64,000 nucleotides of DNA from Circinella umbellata (taxonomy: Eukaryota > Mucoromycota > Mucoromycetes > Mucorales > Lichtheimiaceae): NCBI GenBank assembly GCA_025093555.1, contig JAIWNF010000039.1:434001-498000 (forward strand). Reading direction: 5' to 3'. Both the position numbers and the translations under genes were made by a program. Within the stretch, counting starts at the first letter, position 1. Each line of letters begins with the position of its first letter. A model generated the notes under the pieces. That model did not search any database. It had not been told where the DNA came from and worked only from the letters and a program-made list of their open reading frames with translations. This document shows, piece by piece, positions 12,409-25,789 of the stretch.

Positions 12409-12925
12409 TGGTGTTGATCAAAAATATAAACAAACCTTCACGGAACGGCGAATTTCCAGAGGATACTATAACATAAAACGGAACAAGGAAGAACAAACAA
12501 AATAATCTTTTTTTTTCGCTCCCCAGTTCAATTTAAGAATGGTCCTTTTTTTATTAGCCTCGGGCTCTAATGACTATATCATTTTACAACAACTTCCCAT
12601 CCAAACCCTCCACAAACCCTCCAGGGACCGATTAGAAGACAACATAAGAACCCTAAATTTGACATCCTTTAGAAGAAAAAGGAATTTGCTTGTTTGTAAA
12701 ATGTATAAAATGATTTCTTTTTGTTGCTTTGAATTTGTATTATAAAAAAAACCTACGATATATATAGCCTATACTTTTTTAATTTTCGTATTTTCGTATT
12801 TCTTTTCAATTGTCGTTTGATCTTTTTTTATTATTCGTTTAATTTTGTGTATTGCTTTTTTTCTTTCTTTGAATTATTTGGGGTGCGGATTATATAATAC
12901 GGAAAAAACAAATTTTTTAATCAAC
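12409..12925. other. Spacer, no supported gene
   Basis: Holds the 3' end of the Kre9-like gene and the promoter/leader of the aspartic protease. Short open frames here have no recognisable content. AT-rich with poly-T runs. Confidence 0.55.
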
Positions 12926-14355
12926 ATGAGATTGGCATATTTATCATCTGCATTACTATTTTGGTTAACTTTTGTGGCATCAGCACCTAGCCCAGCAAAA
13001 CACAAAGTGAAGCTACGTCGATTTGGAAACAGTACATCTCCGTCTTCATTTATTGTCTCTGGTAAAGAAAGACAAGTGTCATACCAAAATGGCAGTGGTA
13101 ATTTTCATCTTTTTTTTTTTTTTCATTTTTTTTTTCATCTTTACCATTATATTCATAAAATTCAAAATTATGCAAAACGTCAATTTTAAAATAAATTGAA
13201 ATTTATTGTTTATTTGTTATTAAACAGGTTATTATGGCGCCATCAGCTTGGGTAATCCACCTCAAGAGTTTAATGTTGTATTTGATACCGGGAGTGCCGA
13301 TCTCTGGGTAGTATCGTCTAAATGTACTACTGTAGATATCTGTTATAATCACCGTAAATATATTACTGCTGATTCCACTACTTATAATGTCGATGAAAAT
13401 AAACGCTCTATTGATGTATGGTATGGAACTGGCCATATCAGCGCACGCTTAGGCCATGATACTGTAAATTTGGCGAACGGCGCTATAGAAATCAAAGATC
13501 AAGTTGTAGCTGATGCAACCGTATTATCTCGCGATTTTATTGGTTCACCATTTGATGGGATCTTTGGATTAGGATTGGAAGACTTATCATCCAGTCCAAA
13601 GTATTTACCACCTTTTTACACCATGATGGAACAAGGAATGGTGCACGAACCGTTATTTGCCTTTTATACACAAGCCAACATGGGAGAAATTGATTTTGGC
13701 GGGATTGATCCGAGCCGATACAAGGGCTCGATCCATTATGTGGATGTGATTGACAATAAGTTTTGGATGGTCGAAATGGATTCTTTTAGATACAGTAATG
13801 GAATTAAAGGCGGGAGTCGTAATGTGATTATTGATAGTGGTACAACGTTGATCATCACTACTCCCAAGGATGCCATGGCTATTCATAGCGTGATTCCAGG
13901 TGCCCTGAATAATGGGGACTCAACATGGTCAATCCCTTGTCATCATGTGAATTCGCTTCCGGATTTGTTGCTAACATTAGGGGGTAAGACCCTCGCCATT
14001 TCCCCACAAAATTATGTTCTCCGTCCTGCAGGTCACACGAGCTCCTTGTGTTTATCAGGCATTTCCGGTCAGATATTAAATGAAGAAGATGAGGATGAAG
14101 AGACTTGGATCTTAGGAGATGTATTTATGAAACAATTCTATACGGTAAATATTATAATTTTGATCTGTTTATGTATATATGTACTGTGTGGATGAATGAA
14201 TGAATGAATGAAGAATGGTAATGATAATGATAATGATAATGTAAATATTAACTAATTGATTATGATGTGTTTGTTGCTGCTGGGGTCGGTTACTATATTA
14301 CTTTTAGGTGTTTGATGTTGGACATCATCGTATCGGACTTGCGGAAGCCAAATAG
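12926..14355 (+). CDS. Secreted pepsin-type aspartic protease (A1 family)
   Basis: Three exons (12926-13097, 13228-14144, 14308-14355) encode 378 aa. A signal peptide (about 1-20, ending VASA) precedes a short basic propeptide of about 35-40 residues. The mature enzyme starts around YYGAISLGNPPQEFNVVF. Both catalytic aspartates are present, D77 in FDTGSADLWVVSS and D260 in IIDSGTTLI, as is the flap tyrosine in WYGTGHISA. An early cysteine pair (KCTTVDIC) and a late pair (IPCHH...SLCLSG) match the pepsin fold. The end ILGDVFMKQFYT-VFDVGHHRIGLAEAK needs the third exon; without it the protein would run into the intron. An acidic insert (NEEDEDEE) just before ILGD is unusual. It is related to rhizopuspepsin/mucorpepsin and probably acts in extracellular or vacuolar proteolysis. 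Confidence 0.93.
14190..14242. repeat. ATGA and ATAATG repeats inside protease intron
   Basis: The last intron of the aspartic protease gene carries about five ATGA units followed by about four ATGATA-type units. This is a simple repeat, likely length-polymorphic, and does not touch the splice sites at 14145 and 14307. Confidence 0.8.
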
Positions 14356-14424
14356 TTGTTCTTGTTCTTGTTTTGCTATAGCTTTGTTATTATTATTGTT
14401 CATGTTACTATATTATATATACTA

Positions 14425-15408
14425 TTATTCTTTTTGTTCTGCAGAAATTTTTTCGAAAATAATATCTAATTCACTTGTTTGAGTATCCGAAACAAATTTT
14501 ATGGACACTGGTCTTTGCAAACCCGCATGTGCCCGGATCAATTGTTCAAGTCGGTTTCCATGTGTCTGCAGTGCACGATGGACGTGACCCTATAATGTAT
14601 ATTATTTAATCCATTCCCAACAAAGAAAAAATTTAATACAACTTTTTTGTTGATAAATATGTATATACATAATTTACACACAAGTAAAAGAAATTGATTG
14701 CTGTTTTAGCATATCTTTCCTTACCTTCTCGTGCTTCTGTTCAGTTGCAGGCTCATATAATATATTACATTTTCGAAGGTTACGTGATACTTTGACCTAT
14801 ATATTATAATTCAAAAGTAAGATTCACCACAGCTATTATTAAAATAAATGAAATCATGTGCAGAAAAAGGGTCTAAAGGGTTCTAGTTCTCCCAACATTT
14901 TTTTTTATCTACCATGTGAATTGAAACATAAGAAGAAGTCACCCATCGTGTAGGCAGTGGTTCAATGGAAAACATTTTGTTTAGTCCACGATGGATACGC
15001 TGAGCCAGTTTTTGCTGTGCGACTGTAGGTGCCGAGTCATTTTCATCCATGTTGATGGATCGCGGACTCTTTTTATACACGTGATCTAATCCTACACTAC
15101 TTGCATCGTTGATATGGGTTGTATTGTTCTATACAACAACCAAAAAAAAGAAGATAACTAAATATACACTCCTTTGTCAATTGAAATACTCTGCTTTCCC
15201 TTACCGTATTGGTTGTCTTTAATGATTTTTGTAAATTTTTCTTTGCCTTAAAATATTTTAGAAATTTTCCAGGTATCATATATTCATCTAATATTTGTTT
15301 TTCCATTGAAGAAAGCTTTTCTTGAGCCGCAATTGTAGTATTAGAAGGTGGTTTTGTTGCTCGTGTTGATAATGATCGTACTTGATTCCATAATCGATTC
15401 ATTGACAT
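14425..15408 (-). CDS. Mitochondrial ribosome-binding factor A (RbfA family)
   Basis: Four exons on the minus strand (15408-15205, 15128-14913, 14796-14725, 14589-14425) encode 218 aa. The N-terminus (MSMNRLWNQVRSLSTRAT) is a typical mitochondrial presequence. From about residue 100 the order matches RbfA: QQKLAQRIHRGLNKMFSI helix, VSSY-type strand, VKVSRNLRKCNILYEP strand, a helix HRALQTHGNRLEQLIRAH, then RPVSIKFVSDTQTSELDIIFEKI (KH-like fold). RbfA helps mature the small ribosomal subunit. The middle lacks catalytic residues, as expected. The last two exons contain no long open frame of their own, so the gene is easy to miss. Its stop lies only 69 bases from the stop of the convergent protease gene. 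The family call is recalled, not searched. Confidence 0.75.
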
Positions 15409-17247
15409 TTTGTATTTTGTGAAAAAAATATATTGTTTTTTTGTAAAAAGAATAAGGATTGTGGGAGTTTGAAAATCAAAAATTCCTGTTGAATAAAGGT
15501 GATACGAAAGTAAACCAATCGCTGCGTTTCCGTGGAGATAAAAAAACGCTGCTTATGGGATGGCTAATACAGTATGTACATGTATACCGTGAGTGAGCTA
15601 TATGAGCGCTCTTATGGTTGTCATTAGGGGTTATAATGGTATAATCAATAGTTTGTTATACCATGAAGCTGGGGGTGTATGTAAAACGGTACTTTGGTGA
15701 AACCATAAAAGCACCTCTCATATTGCTTAGAAACCGAAAAAAAAGTGTACCACGTTATCTTCTCAAATATTACTGATGGACTTAACCAAAAAGCTTACTC
15801 GTTATTTATACAGTACTAAAGCATAATTCCTGCAAATAAAAAAAGAGGCCATATGATAATGTGTGACCTAAAAAATGATTAACAATAACATTTGAACAAA
15901 TGACAAAGCAAAGATAATAGATATAAATTGATCTGTGAATATTTGTGTAAAATGTATACCTATTTAGAGAGCTCATGAAAAGATGGATTGATAAAATAAT
16001 TGATGGATTATCATTGATCTTTATTATTTTTAAAAAAACAAATTGTATTTTGTTGGAACAATCACATCATAGATAATCAGAAACTATATTTGTTTCTTCT
16101 TTTTGTTTCTCTTTCAGACCAAGATGAAAGAAAATAGGAGACCAGATTTTAAGAAACCAAATCAAGTAAGCAAACAAGAATAAGGGAAGGGGGCTAATAT
16201 AGAAGGTCATGAGCTGTTTGGAATCAACTGCTTATAACAGTCTTTTTTTTATGTGGCAAAATAAAACGCCAAAGAAAAAGGAAAGGGCTGTCAAGGTACA
16301 CATTGCACTTAAACCCCCCAATTTATAACTCCACCTTTTTTTGTTCTATTCTTCTCTTCTCCCCCCCAAAGAATACTTACCCTTTTGGTTTCTGTTGATG
16401 CGTTGTATTTTTTTAAATCTGCGGGGGGCGAGAAAAAGAATGAATAACTTATGATTGGGTCAGATCACCACAAAGAGCCTTATTGAAATTTGATACCAGC
16501 TACTGTATAATGAAAATAAAAGTAGAGCAAATGGGGCTTTTGTATACATACCTTGTGAGTTAACAAACAAAAATAATGCATAATACAATGGCTTTTCTAG
16601 TGTATGTATCGAGAGTATATATATATACATATTTATAAGATGCATGATTGTATATACATATTATTAGACAAGCATACACATAAAATTTTATACTTAAAAT
16701 ATAATAAAAAACAATTTCAAGACCCAAAATAATAACTCTTTTTAAGCAAAATATAAATCAAGGAGAAGAAAGTCATAATTATTATTATGGTGGTGTCTAG
16801 TTTCTTATTTTTTTTTTTGGGGGGGGGTTAGAACGCATTACACGTGTATATATATACAAAAAACATTAAATATAGGACTTCAGAGACATGAATCTTTTTC
16901 TTCTATGAACTAACCCCCCATTTATTTGTTCCGGGTAATCTTTTTCAACCGAAGGTCAGGGCGGGATTTTTTTTTTCTGTGAGTTCTTGTGATGAAATAG
17001 ACAAGTTGGATTCTTTTTCTAGATCAGCGTACAACCTCAAATGCTATATAAAGGGCAAAGATAATGCTCAATTTCCTTTTTCCATTCCCCACCTTTTCAA
17101 TCTTTAAACATTCTTTTTCTTAATTCTTTATATTCTAATAGCCACCATTCTCATACATTAAGAGTATAATAGCAACGAAGCAACAACACTAATAAATTTT
17201 CATATACCACCCCTCTCTTTTTTTTTCTATTCTTACATTATTAAAAA
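15409..17247. other. Long spacer with promoter of MFS gene
   Basis: No coding frame is supported. Near the right end a TATA-like TATATAAAG sits at 17045-17053, about 200 bases before the MFS start codon and followed by C/T-rich sequence, a reasonable core promoter. Poly-G (about 16821-16829) and TA tracts occur. The rest shows nothing recognisable. Confidence 0.55.
17045..17053 (+). promoter_or_regulatory. Candidate TATA box of MFS transporter gene
   Basis: TATATAAAG lies in a context more G/C-rich than its surroundings, about 195 bases upstream of the ATG at 17248, with a C/T-rich stretch 30-60 bases downstream that could hold the transcription start. Motif only. Confidence 0.45.
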
Positions 17248-19090
17248 ATGTTACAACATCCAACCAAGTTTGCATTGGCAATGTCGTTTCTGACGGCAAT
17301 TTTAGTGGCCAATATGTCTGGCCCTCAATATGTTTATCCAGCATTTGGCACATCATTGACAACAAAATTTCACTGGACCGCCTTAGAGAATAGTCTTGTC
17401 AGTACTGCAAGTTTTGTTGGTGTGTCTTTTTCAGGTCCATTATGTGCTTGGATGGTGAACTACTTGGGTATTCGTGGGTAAGTTTATGGGTTTTTATTTC
17501 AAATGAATTATAAGTTAAATGATTCAATTTGATTTGTCAAAAAGAGAAAGCAATAACAAAAATGGAAATAAAAAAATATACTAATTTTTGTTTTATTTTC
17601 TATATTCCATTTTGGCAATCGCACACAATTCCACTAGTACATTGCGCGTGTCAGGAATTTTGGCATTTGCAGGTCCATTTTTGCTGGCACAGACTTATGC
17701 AGGTAGACTGCCCAACCATTTTGTCCTTTGTGCCATTTATTTGGCATGTTTAGGTGTTTCGGGTGCTGCCGCTTACCTTTGTGCTCTTGACTCCCAGGTA
17801 AATAGTTTATTTTTTATTATTTGTTTATTATCGGTATTGTTATAGATATAAAAAATGCAAAGTATCTTATTGTATAGTACATTTTAATCATGATAAAATA
17901 AAATGTTTCTTTTTTTAGTCTCACAATTTCAAGGCATACCGAGGCATGACGATGGGTTTAACGAGTGCTAGTTTGGGTCTATGTGGAGTTGTCTTTTCTC
18001 AAGTGAACGATCACTTTTTCTCTAATCACGATGAAGATGAAGATGGTGAAGGTGCCTATGGTTTACTTTTATTCATGTCCATTGTAATGGCAAGTGCTAT
18101 GGCCATTGGTGCCTTTATTTTAGGGCCACTTGCTCCTCCAGATGATATCCCGCCAAGCAAAAATCTCAAAGATGACGAAGAACATCGATATTTGCTTCAA
18201 GACGATCAAGCAACCTATAGTAGTGGTAGCACCCGTTATTTCGTAAATGACGATGATGATGATGCTGATACTGCTGTTGATCAAGAAAGCATTATTTCGA
18301 CCAAGAGCGATACAAGTAATGGGCAAGAGTTATCAAGTTTGGAATTCTTTTTACATCCTGCTGGATTTGCTCTGTTTGCTGCATTGTTTGTCGTCCTTGG
18401 ATTAGGTTATGTCTATCTTGCCAGTGTCGGTCAAATTCTTTTATCTTTGCCTGCAGACGGAAGTGCATCACCACAGCATTTACGCAATATTCATGTTTCC
18501 GTATTCAGTCTGGCGAATTGTGGTGCGCGGGCTGCTTTTGGTACCTTAAGCGACATTTTGAAGCGATATTGGGGTGTTCATCGCTTATGGATGTTTGTCG
18601 GTGCAGCTATCGGTATGCTGCTTAATATGATTTATCTGATCACATTTGTAAATACTACAGATGACCTTTTACCTGTTACGGTGGCTATGGCTGTTGTGTA
18701 TGGAACTGTATTTGGTGTTGCCCCGGCGGCAACCACTGAATTTGGTACTCAGGTAAAATATACATTTGTGTTTTTAACCGAGATCTAGGACACGAAATTT
18801 TTCATCACCTGTACATCATCATTCTAAAAACCTCTCCTTTTTATTATTTTTAGACGTTTGTTCGTAACTGGGGATGGTTACTTTATGCTCCAGCTTTTGG
18901 TAGTCAAATTTTCAATATTCTATTTGGCTATTTCTACGACAATGAAGCTCAACGCCAAGGTACTCATTTATGCCACGGTTCAGCATGTTTCCGTCAAATT
19001 TATGTTGTAGGCATAGGCTGTGCTTTGTCCTGTATTGCTGTTTTATCTTGGTCTATCATCAAGCTAAGACTTTATAAATCATCACTATAA
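17248..19090 (+). CDS. MFS transporter, nodulin-like/Mch1-like
   Basis: Four exons (17248-17477, 17638-17797, 17919-18752, 18854-19090) encode 486 aa, the size of yeast Mch1. It has about twelve hydrophobic segments: six before and six after a central acidic cytosolic loop (about 205-265, with a DDDDDADTAVD stretch). Family-like features are NMSGPQYVYPAFGTSL in the first helices, HNFKAYRGMTMGLTSASLG around the fourth and fifth, and GARAAFGTLSDILKRYWGVH in the second half. Exon 2 is entered at the ACTAG acceptor ending at 17637, which keeps frame (GIRG-TLRVSG). The likely location is the vacuolar or plasma membrane. The substrate cannot be told from sequence; despite the monocarboxylate-permease-like name, yeast Mch1 has no firmly known substrate. 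Confidence 0.82.
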
Positions 19091-21558
19091 TTTTTCTTCT
19101 TTATCTTATTATTATAACAACAACGAACACGTTTAATACATATACATATACATATACATAGAATAATTTCCCCTTTTCCCTTTTACTTAACCTTCCTGTC
19201 ATTGTTTTTTTCTCGTATATTATTTCCTCACCACAATTTTAATCTTTGTCATTCTTAAAACCAAGTAGTACATACAAATTTGTTATTAATTTTACCTTGT
19301 TTGTCTCTATTTTATTCCCCAACATCTCTACCTATACATAATAAATAGTCTTGTAAACATTGTAAACAGCATTATAAAATAATAGCGGTAGTTTTTCTTT
19401 TGCGTACTCTCTACTCAATTTTCTTTATATTAATACGGAGGCAGTTCCATTTTAGTTGTATATATAAATAGCCACATATTATACGTGAATGCATGTCACT
19501 TATAGATGCACATATATAATTGTGGTTCATATACTTATACAAGCGCTGGCTCTAGATATGTATATGTGATGTTTCTTGACATTCTTTTATAAAGCAGGAG
19601 AAAACAGTCAGAAGACATATATCTGTGAGAGAAATAATTACACTATGTAAAATGCTATAGTAGGGGACCTTAACAAACATAATGAAATACACATGGAAGC
19701 ATATGGAAGAAGGGGACGGGAAGAAGGAAAAGGAAGGGGATATAACTTCTTTTTAAAAAAATGGACATCATTATAGACAACTTTAGACACTGATAAAGAC
19801 TAACAAATGCTTGTCAAAAAAAAGGTAACTTTAATGATTATATTCTCGGCAGGAACGAACAGTAGATAGTTATAATAATATATATTCTAAAGCACAATAT
19901 TATATATAACTTCATCTCGACATTCTTGTTATTAGCTAAAGGAAATTTAAAGATGAAAGGGGCAGTGTTTGGTCTATGGATACATGCAGTAGATAAAATA
20001 CAGAAAAGGAGAAATATTATTTTATATATGTAGGGGGGGGTGCGATTCAAACCAAAAAAAAATGTGGGGATTTATTTTGCTTATATATTATTATTATTTT
20101 TTTTTTTTTTTGGGGGGGGGGGAGGGGAGCAAGTAAAGTGGTGGTGGAAAAGAAAATGATGGGCATGTCAGCCAGTACCATACGGGCAACAGACGGACAA
20201 GGAAATAAGAGGGGTCATAGAATATCTTTATTGGAGAGAAATATATATACTATGCTTAAAAATGCCTTATTGATGATTGGTTCGCCATCATTATTATAAT
20301 CAAAAAGCCTAATCTTTCGATTTTATCCATGGTCCGTTATAATAAGACTAAATAACCTGTTATTCATTCCTATTGATGATAATAATGGAAATAAGATATA
20401 TAAATATTAGCCAGTTAGTAGCCAGATAAACGAAACCAGTTGACATGCTCAACGATGATTTTCATTATACGAATTATTAATGCTGACTTTATCCCATAAA
20501 TGAAAAACCCATGCTAATTGTAGTGCTGCTCATGTTTTGTAAGATGAACTCTGTGTTTATTTACCAATAAGTCTACTAATGTTGGAGAGCTTATACAAAA
20601 AAAGATATTAAGATTTGCAGGATTTTGAGTCGATTATACTTGTGAGCCATTTAATATATTCCAAATAGAACAACAGAAGAGAAAAAAAGAAACTGAAATA
20701 TATTTATATTCGATACCAATCGTATTAGACAAATCTGTGTGATTAGTTTCATAATACTACTTACCATCATTTGTTTGTTTATTTTGTGCGTGAATCACGG
20801 GCCCAAAAACTTGTGTGTCTTTCTACAATCCTTCAATGTATCAGCAATAACAAATGATGGTGACATTGTAATCCCTAGAACACCCGACTGTTTATATTTA
20901 CGCACATGAGACTGTCTGTGTCACATTTTGCCATCAAAAGAGAAGCGTCAGGTTTTGAGATCGAGCCTGATTGCTGCTGAACAACATAAACGTGAAAGTA
21001 TACAATCAAACTGGTTAATATTGTACGGGGAATGATGCTATAATATGATCAGTTTTAACTGTATACATATGTGTAAGTATGCTATAATTATTATTAGAAT
21101 AGCCCATGATCTTTTTCTTTCATACATATGTACCAAGCGTTTAATGTAAATAAAAATAGTGGCTGACAACTCACATTTGAAATCATTACTGTTTGACATG
21201 ACGTGTTAATGAAAAGGTGTCGTGATCCAATTTTTCACTTTTCTATATATTTCATTGAATACAGTTATCGGTATCTTATACCATCATCAGTTCTAGTGAA
21301 TAGTTATATCATAGATGTTGTATCAATGATAATATATTATTGATAATGAAACTTTTTATTAATATTGTTATCAGGAAAAAAAAGAAAGGTATATAATAGC
21401 ATATGTAAGTAATGGTGCTATATTAAAATATGAGTTTAATTTACAGTTCGTTTCTTCCTTTCTGTTATAAAAAATACATTGTTAGTTATATATACAAGTT
21501 ATAGTCAATTTTCGTTAAGTACTTGAAGTGAATAGTGAGTGTATATTCTATTTATAAG
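19091..21558. other. 2.4-kb spacer, convergent 3' ends
   Basis: Lies between the ends of the MFS gene (+) and the RecQ gene (-). It contains TACATA repeats at about 19139-19160 and a T run followed by a G run at about 20097-20122. I see no coding, tRNA or transposon signal. Confidence 0.55.
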
Positions 21559-24500
21559 TTATTGTAATTGTTTCGCATGCTTTTTACACACTTCCAAGAA
21601 CTGCCCTCCATATCTAATATACTTTTCATCCGACATGTTTACTGAATTCATGAATGTTGGGATACCGGTAGGTAACGTTTTTGCCTACATGAATTATTTA
21701 TATATATAGTCGTTAGTCATTCTCTTACAACAATGAAGATAAAATATTTTGATAAAACTCTACATACAATTTTCAGAAGCTCGCTATCACTAAAGATTGT
21801 GGTTCCTGCTTGTTCTATACGTTTACTAACTGCGATCTGTTTTTTTTTATTTTGATAATATATGTTAGATATAAATAAAGACTGTAAACAAACAAAAAAT
21901 CCACGTCCTTTCTTCAAAAACCAACTTCAGATTTATTCTTCACAACTTTTATTTTTAATACAAATACAAGAACAAAAGTACTTACTTGATCTCTCAAAGT
22001 TCTCATTTCCTCAAAACAAGCAGTTACAATATTGTTTCGAGGATTATTCAACCCAGTCCGTTCACTGCCGTTATTTTTCTTGGAAGATATCACATTTTTA
22101 GCACGAGGCATACCATTATTGGATTCGTCGTATGAAAAATCATTTGCGCTAACAAATCCTCCATGAACTGAAGCACTTGATTGTTGTGGTGCTGAATATC
22201 CTGATGGAGCACGAGAAGTAGTTATGTTTGAGCGCTGCTTGGATGAAGATGGTGTACCATGTGAACTTGGTGATCCGGTTGTATGAGGCGCGCCCTACAT
22301 GTATTCATGTTATATATTAGATTGATGAAATAAGAATAAAATAATCAGTAAACATACCCTGACACTGCCTGACGTTGGGGAAATTCCTAACTGCTTTGGA
22401 ACTTCAAGTATAATTTTTATACCTCCATCCAATACCCTAAAAGCTTTAGCGGTTGTCTGCATATATATATATGTATGGAATAATATTAGACACAGAGATG
22501 AAAAAGCAAAAGTACATCCTATTTTCTTTTACCTCAATATATGACGAAGTAAATCCTCCTCTGTTGACTTCAGAACGTTCTTTGAGTACTCCGTTCAATA
22601 ACATATGTTTGAGTAACCGATCTACATCAGTCTTGTTCATCTCACGTAATTCACCATAGCCTTCCATCTCGTTATATCCACGACTCATCAACATTTTTGC
22701 TCTAGATCCACGAAGAGCATCGATTGTTTGGATCAATGTTACCCTCTCATTTCTTGCCTCATTGAGGAACTTAATAACGACCTTGGCTTGATCAGAATAG
22801 TCCTTTTGTACAATTTCCGAGCCTTGATTCGTTGTACAATTATCACATGATCCATGACAATTTTTAGGATCGAATTTCTCATTAAAATAAGCAAGTAATT
22901 GTGTTCGACGACAATCTGACTTGTTTTCACAAAATCGTACCATTCGATTCAAATTTTCCAAAAGACGCTGTTTTTGCTGACGGCTTCCTTCCCCGTTTTC
23001 GATCAGTAAATTGTGGATACGAGTGTCAGCGAATGAATAGTATAGTCGACACGATGCTTCTTTTCCATCCCGTCCCGCACGACCTGATTCTTGATAGTAC
23101 CCTTCAACCGATGATGGAAGGGAGTGATGAATGACAAAGCGTACGTCAGGTTTATCAATACCCATACCAAAAGCAATGGTGGCGACAATGACTTGGATAC
23201 GACCTTCTTGCCACTCTTTTTGGACACGCATCCGCTCTTCAGCTTCAAGAGCTGCATGATAATGATCTGCATTAATGCCAAAATCTGTAAATAATGTCTC
23301 AGCCACATCTTCACATTGTTTTCTTGAAATGCAGTAAATGATACCAGAATCATTAGGGTATTTCCGAATAAATGATACTATATCATTGAATTGACTAATC
23401 TTGTTACCCTTGTTGACAACATCGTAGCTATGATTTTATCAAAACATATATTCCCAACGACAGCATCAACATTATTATCCGATCAAAATTTAAGGGAACA
23501 CAATATATCTTATAAAAGAGCGAAGGAAGAAAAAAGAAACTTACTGTAGGTTAGTGCGATTAAAACTCTGTTTTAGTACTTTACATTGATCAATATGTAA
23601 ATTATGAATAACATCCTTTTGAACCATTTCGTTTGCTGTCGCTGTCAATGCCATCAGAGGTACATTTGGATATGTTTCTTTTAAATCCCCCAACATCTTG
23701 TAGTCCGGTCGAAAATCATGTCCCCATTGAGATACACAATGTGCTTCATCAATAACAAATCGGGCAATCATTTGACGCCTATACAGTGAATCCATAAGTG
23801 ATTGAAATGCGCCTGATTTTTGAATCATTTCAGGTGTTATGTACAATAAACAGGCTTGAAAAGTAGGCTGCTTCAGTTCAGCATATATCTCTCGACGATC
23901 AACTGCTGGTGTAGTTCCATTAAGATAATAGCTTGGAATACCCTTCGCCACGAGCGCATCGACTTGATCCTTCATAAGTGACAAAAGAGGGGAAACAACA
24001 ATGGTCAAGCCTTTACATTTATGATTGCGAACAATTGCCGGTAGCTGATAACAAAGAGATTTACCACCACCCGTTGGCATTAGAACAAAGACGTCCTCAC
24101 CATTGAGAGTTCTATTGATAGCTTCAAGTTGATTTGTTCGAAAATTCTTGAGCATGAACTTTTGTCTCATGGCTTTCTTGACGTCTTTTGACCAAGGATA
24201 ATTTTCAGTTATAGATTCAGATGGAGGAGGGGTTGGGCTGTTGGTACGGGTCATATTCGTTGATGTTACAGATGGCTTTGGAGTGGCTGGCATCATAGTA
24301 GTTGAACTATTACTATCGCTAGTGGTGTTGAAAAAAGGTGAACGTACGACTGGCGATGATGATATTACTGGTTTGGTTAATTTCGTTAGTTGAATAAAAT
24401 CATTCATATCATCGTCCTCATCATCATCTAATACAATGGCATCGTTTAGTTTATTAGAGGTGTCATTATACTGATGATTACCATTGTTGTTGCTGACAAC

Positions 24501-25789
24501 ATTAGAAGCTGACTCTAATTGGGATCGTTCAAGTGAGATTTGAAGATCTATATTTTCTATTTGACTCTGTAAGTCTCGACTGGTTTGAAAAAAAAAGGGT
24601 TAAATTATACCGTGGTTAATATCTAAAACACCCTATTCTCCGTTTTTTTGTCTCTTTTTTACCTTTCATTTCTCACTTGTTCCACTTCATTCTGATCCAC
24701 GTTTCCATGGTTTGACAAACTAAGATCGGCAAACTTCAATTTTGTATCAGTAAGGCGTTCTTGAAGTGCTTTTCGCTTTTTTTCTAGATCGTCTAGTGAC
24801 CTCGATGATAATGCGGGTTTTGAGGATGGTAATGATCTTGTTACTGTCGACGTTGCTGTTTCTGTTGGTATAGATAGTGGCGTTGTATAATTGTTGTGTG
24901 ATAAATTATAATTTGTTTCAGCTTCATCTGCCATTTGTGCCATATATTCATCATCGACAAAAAGGTCGGAAAATTCAGCGTCTTCTTGATTTACAAATTG
25001 TTCATCTTCGTAGGTTGTATTATAATTCCCCATCTACATATTTAAAACCCATTTAAAGCAAAGAGATTTAATGATTTTTGTACGCTTTTTTTTTGTTTTT
25101 GTTTTGTTTTGTTTTCTTTACTGCATAATGATCCTGAAAGGTAACAGAAATATGCAAAAGATACAATACATACATTATCATCGAAATCATCATCATCATC
25201 GAACCCTATGTTATCATCAACGCCAGTATTGTTGTATGTATTTATCGTATTATAATTTAATCCATTATTTTCAGAAGAGCGAAATAATGATGATCTATGA
25301 TGTTGTGGTTGTTGTTCCTGTGGTGATTCTGTTTGGTGCTGTCTCTGTAGTGAGGACGATGAAGATACTGTATGTGTTTGTCTTGGACTAGTGGCTGATG
25401 GCGATATTGGTTTGGATTTTTTAAGGCTTAATTTGTCACGTTTATTTTGACTGGATTGTGTCAAATCAACTGTAATACTGTTTTCGTATTCATAGTTCAT
25501 ATATTCTCGTTGTCGTTTTTGCGGTGTTGTACGCACTGGGGTTGTAGAAGTAGCTAAATAAAGTAAAAAGAAAGATTTTTGTTAACATTTTCATTCCAGA
25601 GTATAATTATTTATAGAAGAATAGCATTGCAACAAACATACAGTTTGTTTCGGTAAATGAAGTTATATTTTCATTAGTTTTTCGTTTGTCATTGGGATGG
25701 ATCGTAAATTTAGGTTGATAAGGGCGACAAATATTTGTACGAAGTTCACTATCAAATTTTGCTTTGTGATGACGATAATTATCTCTCAT
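21559..25789 (-). CDS. SGS1: RecQ DNA helicase, BLM/Sgs1 type
   Basis: Genome-stability helicase (3'-5' unwinding, double-Holliday-junction dissolution with Top3). Nine exons on the minus strand: 25789-25642, 25553-25174, 25033-24663, 24579-23545, 23427-22533, 22456-22358, 22294-21986, 21836-21768 and 21684-21559, giving 1143 aa. The N-terminal ~440 residues are disordered, Ser/Asp-rich, with acidic patches ([18 protein letters not shown]) as in Sgs1/BLM. Helicase core: Walker [16 protein letters not shown] (about 467), DEAH in [19 protein letters not shown] (about 577), [12 protein letters not shown], and [15 protein letters not shown]. The RQC zinc-binding set CENKSDC...CHGSCDNC follows, then a winged helix. 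The last two exons encode an HRDC-like end. It is divergent from the M24 peptidase gene. The symbol reflects the orthology group; BLM is the animal name. Confidence 0.93.

Noticed and set aside
20097..20122. T run followed by G run as a possible replication or telomere-like signal
   Set aside because: Single homopolymer junction with no repeat unit; similar runs are scattered in all spacers.
23003..23353. 116-codon minus-strand frame overlapping the RecQ helicase
   Set aside because: Out-of-frame shadow of the RecQ exon, which has all helicase motifs in its own frame.
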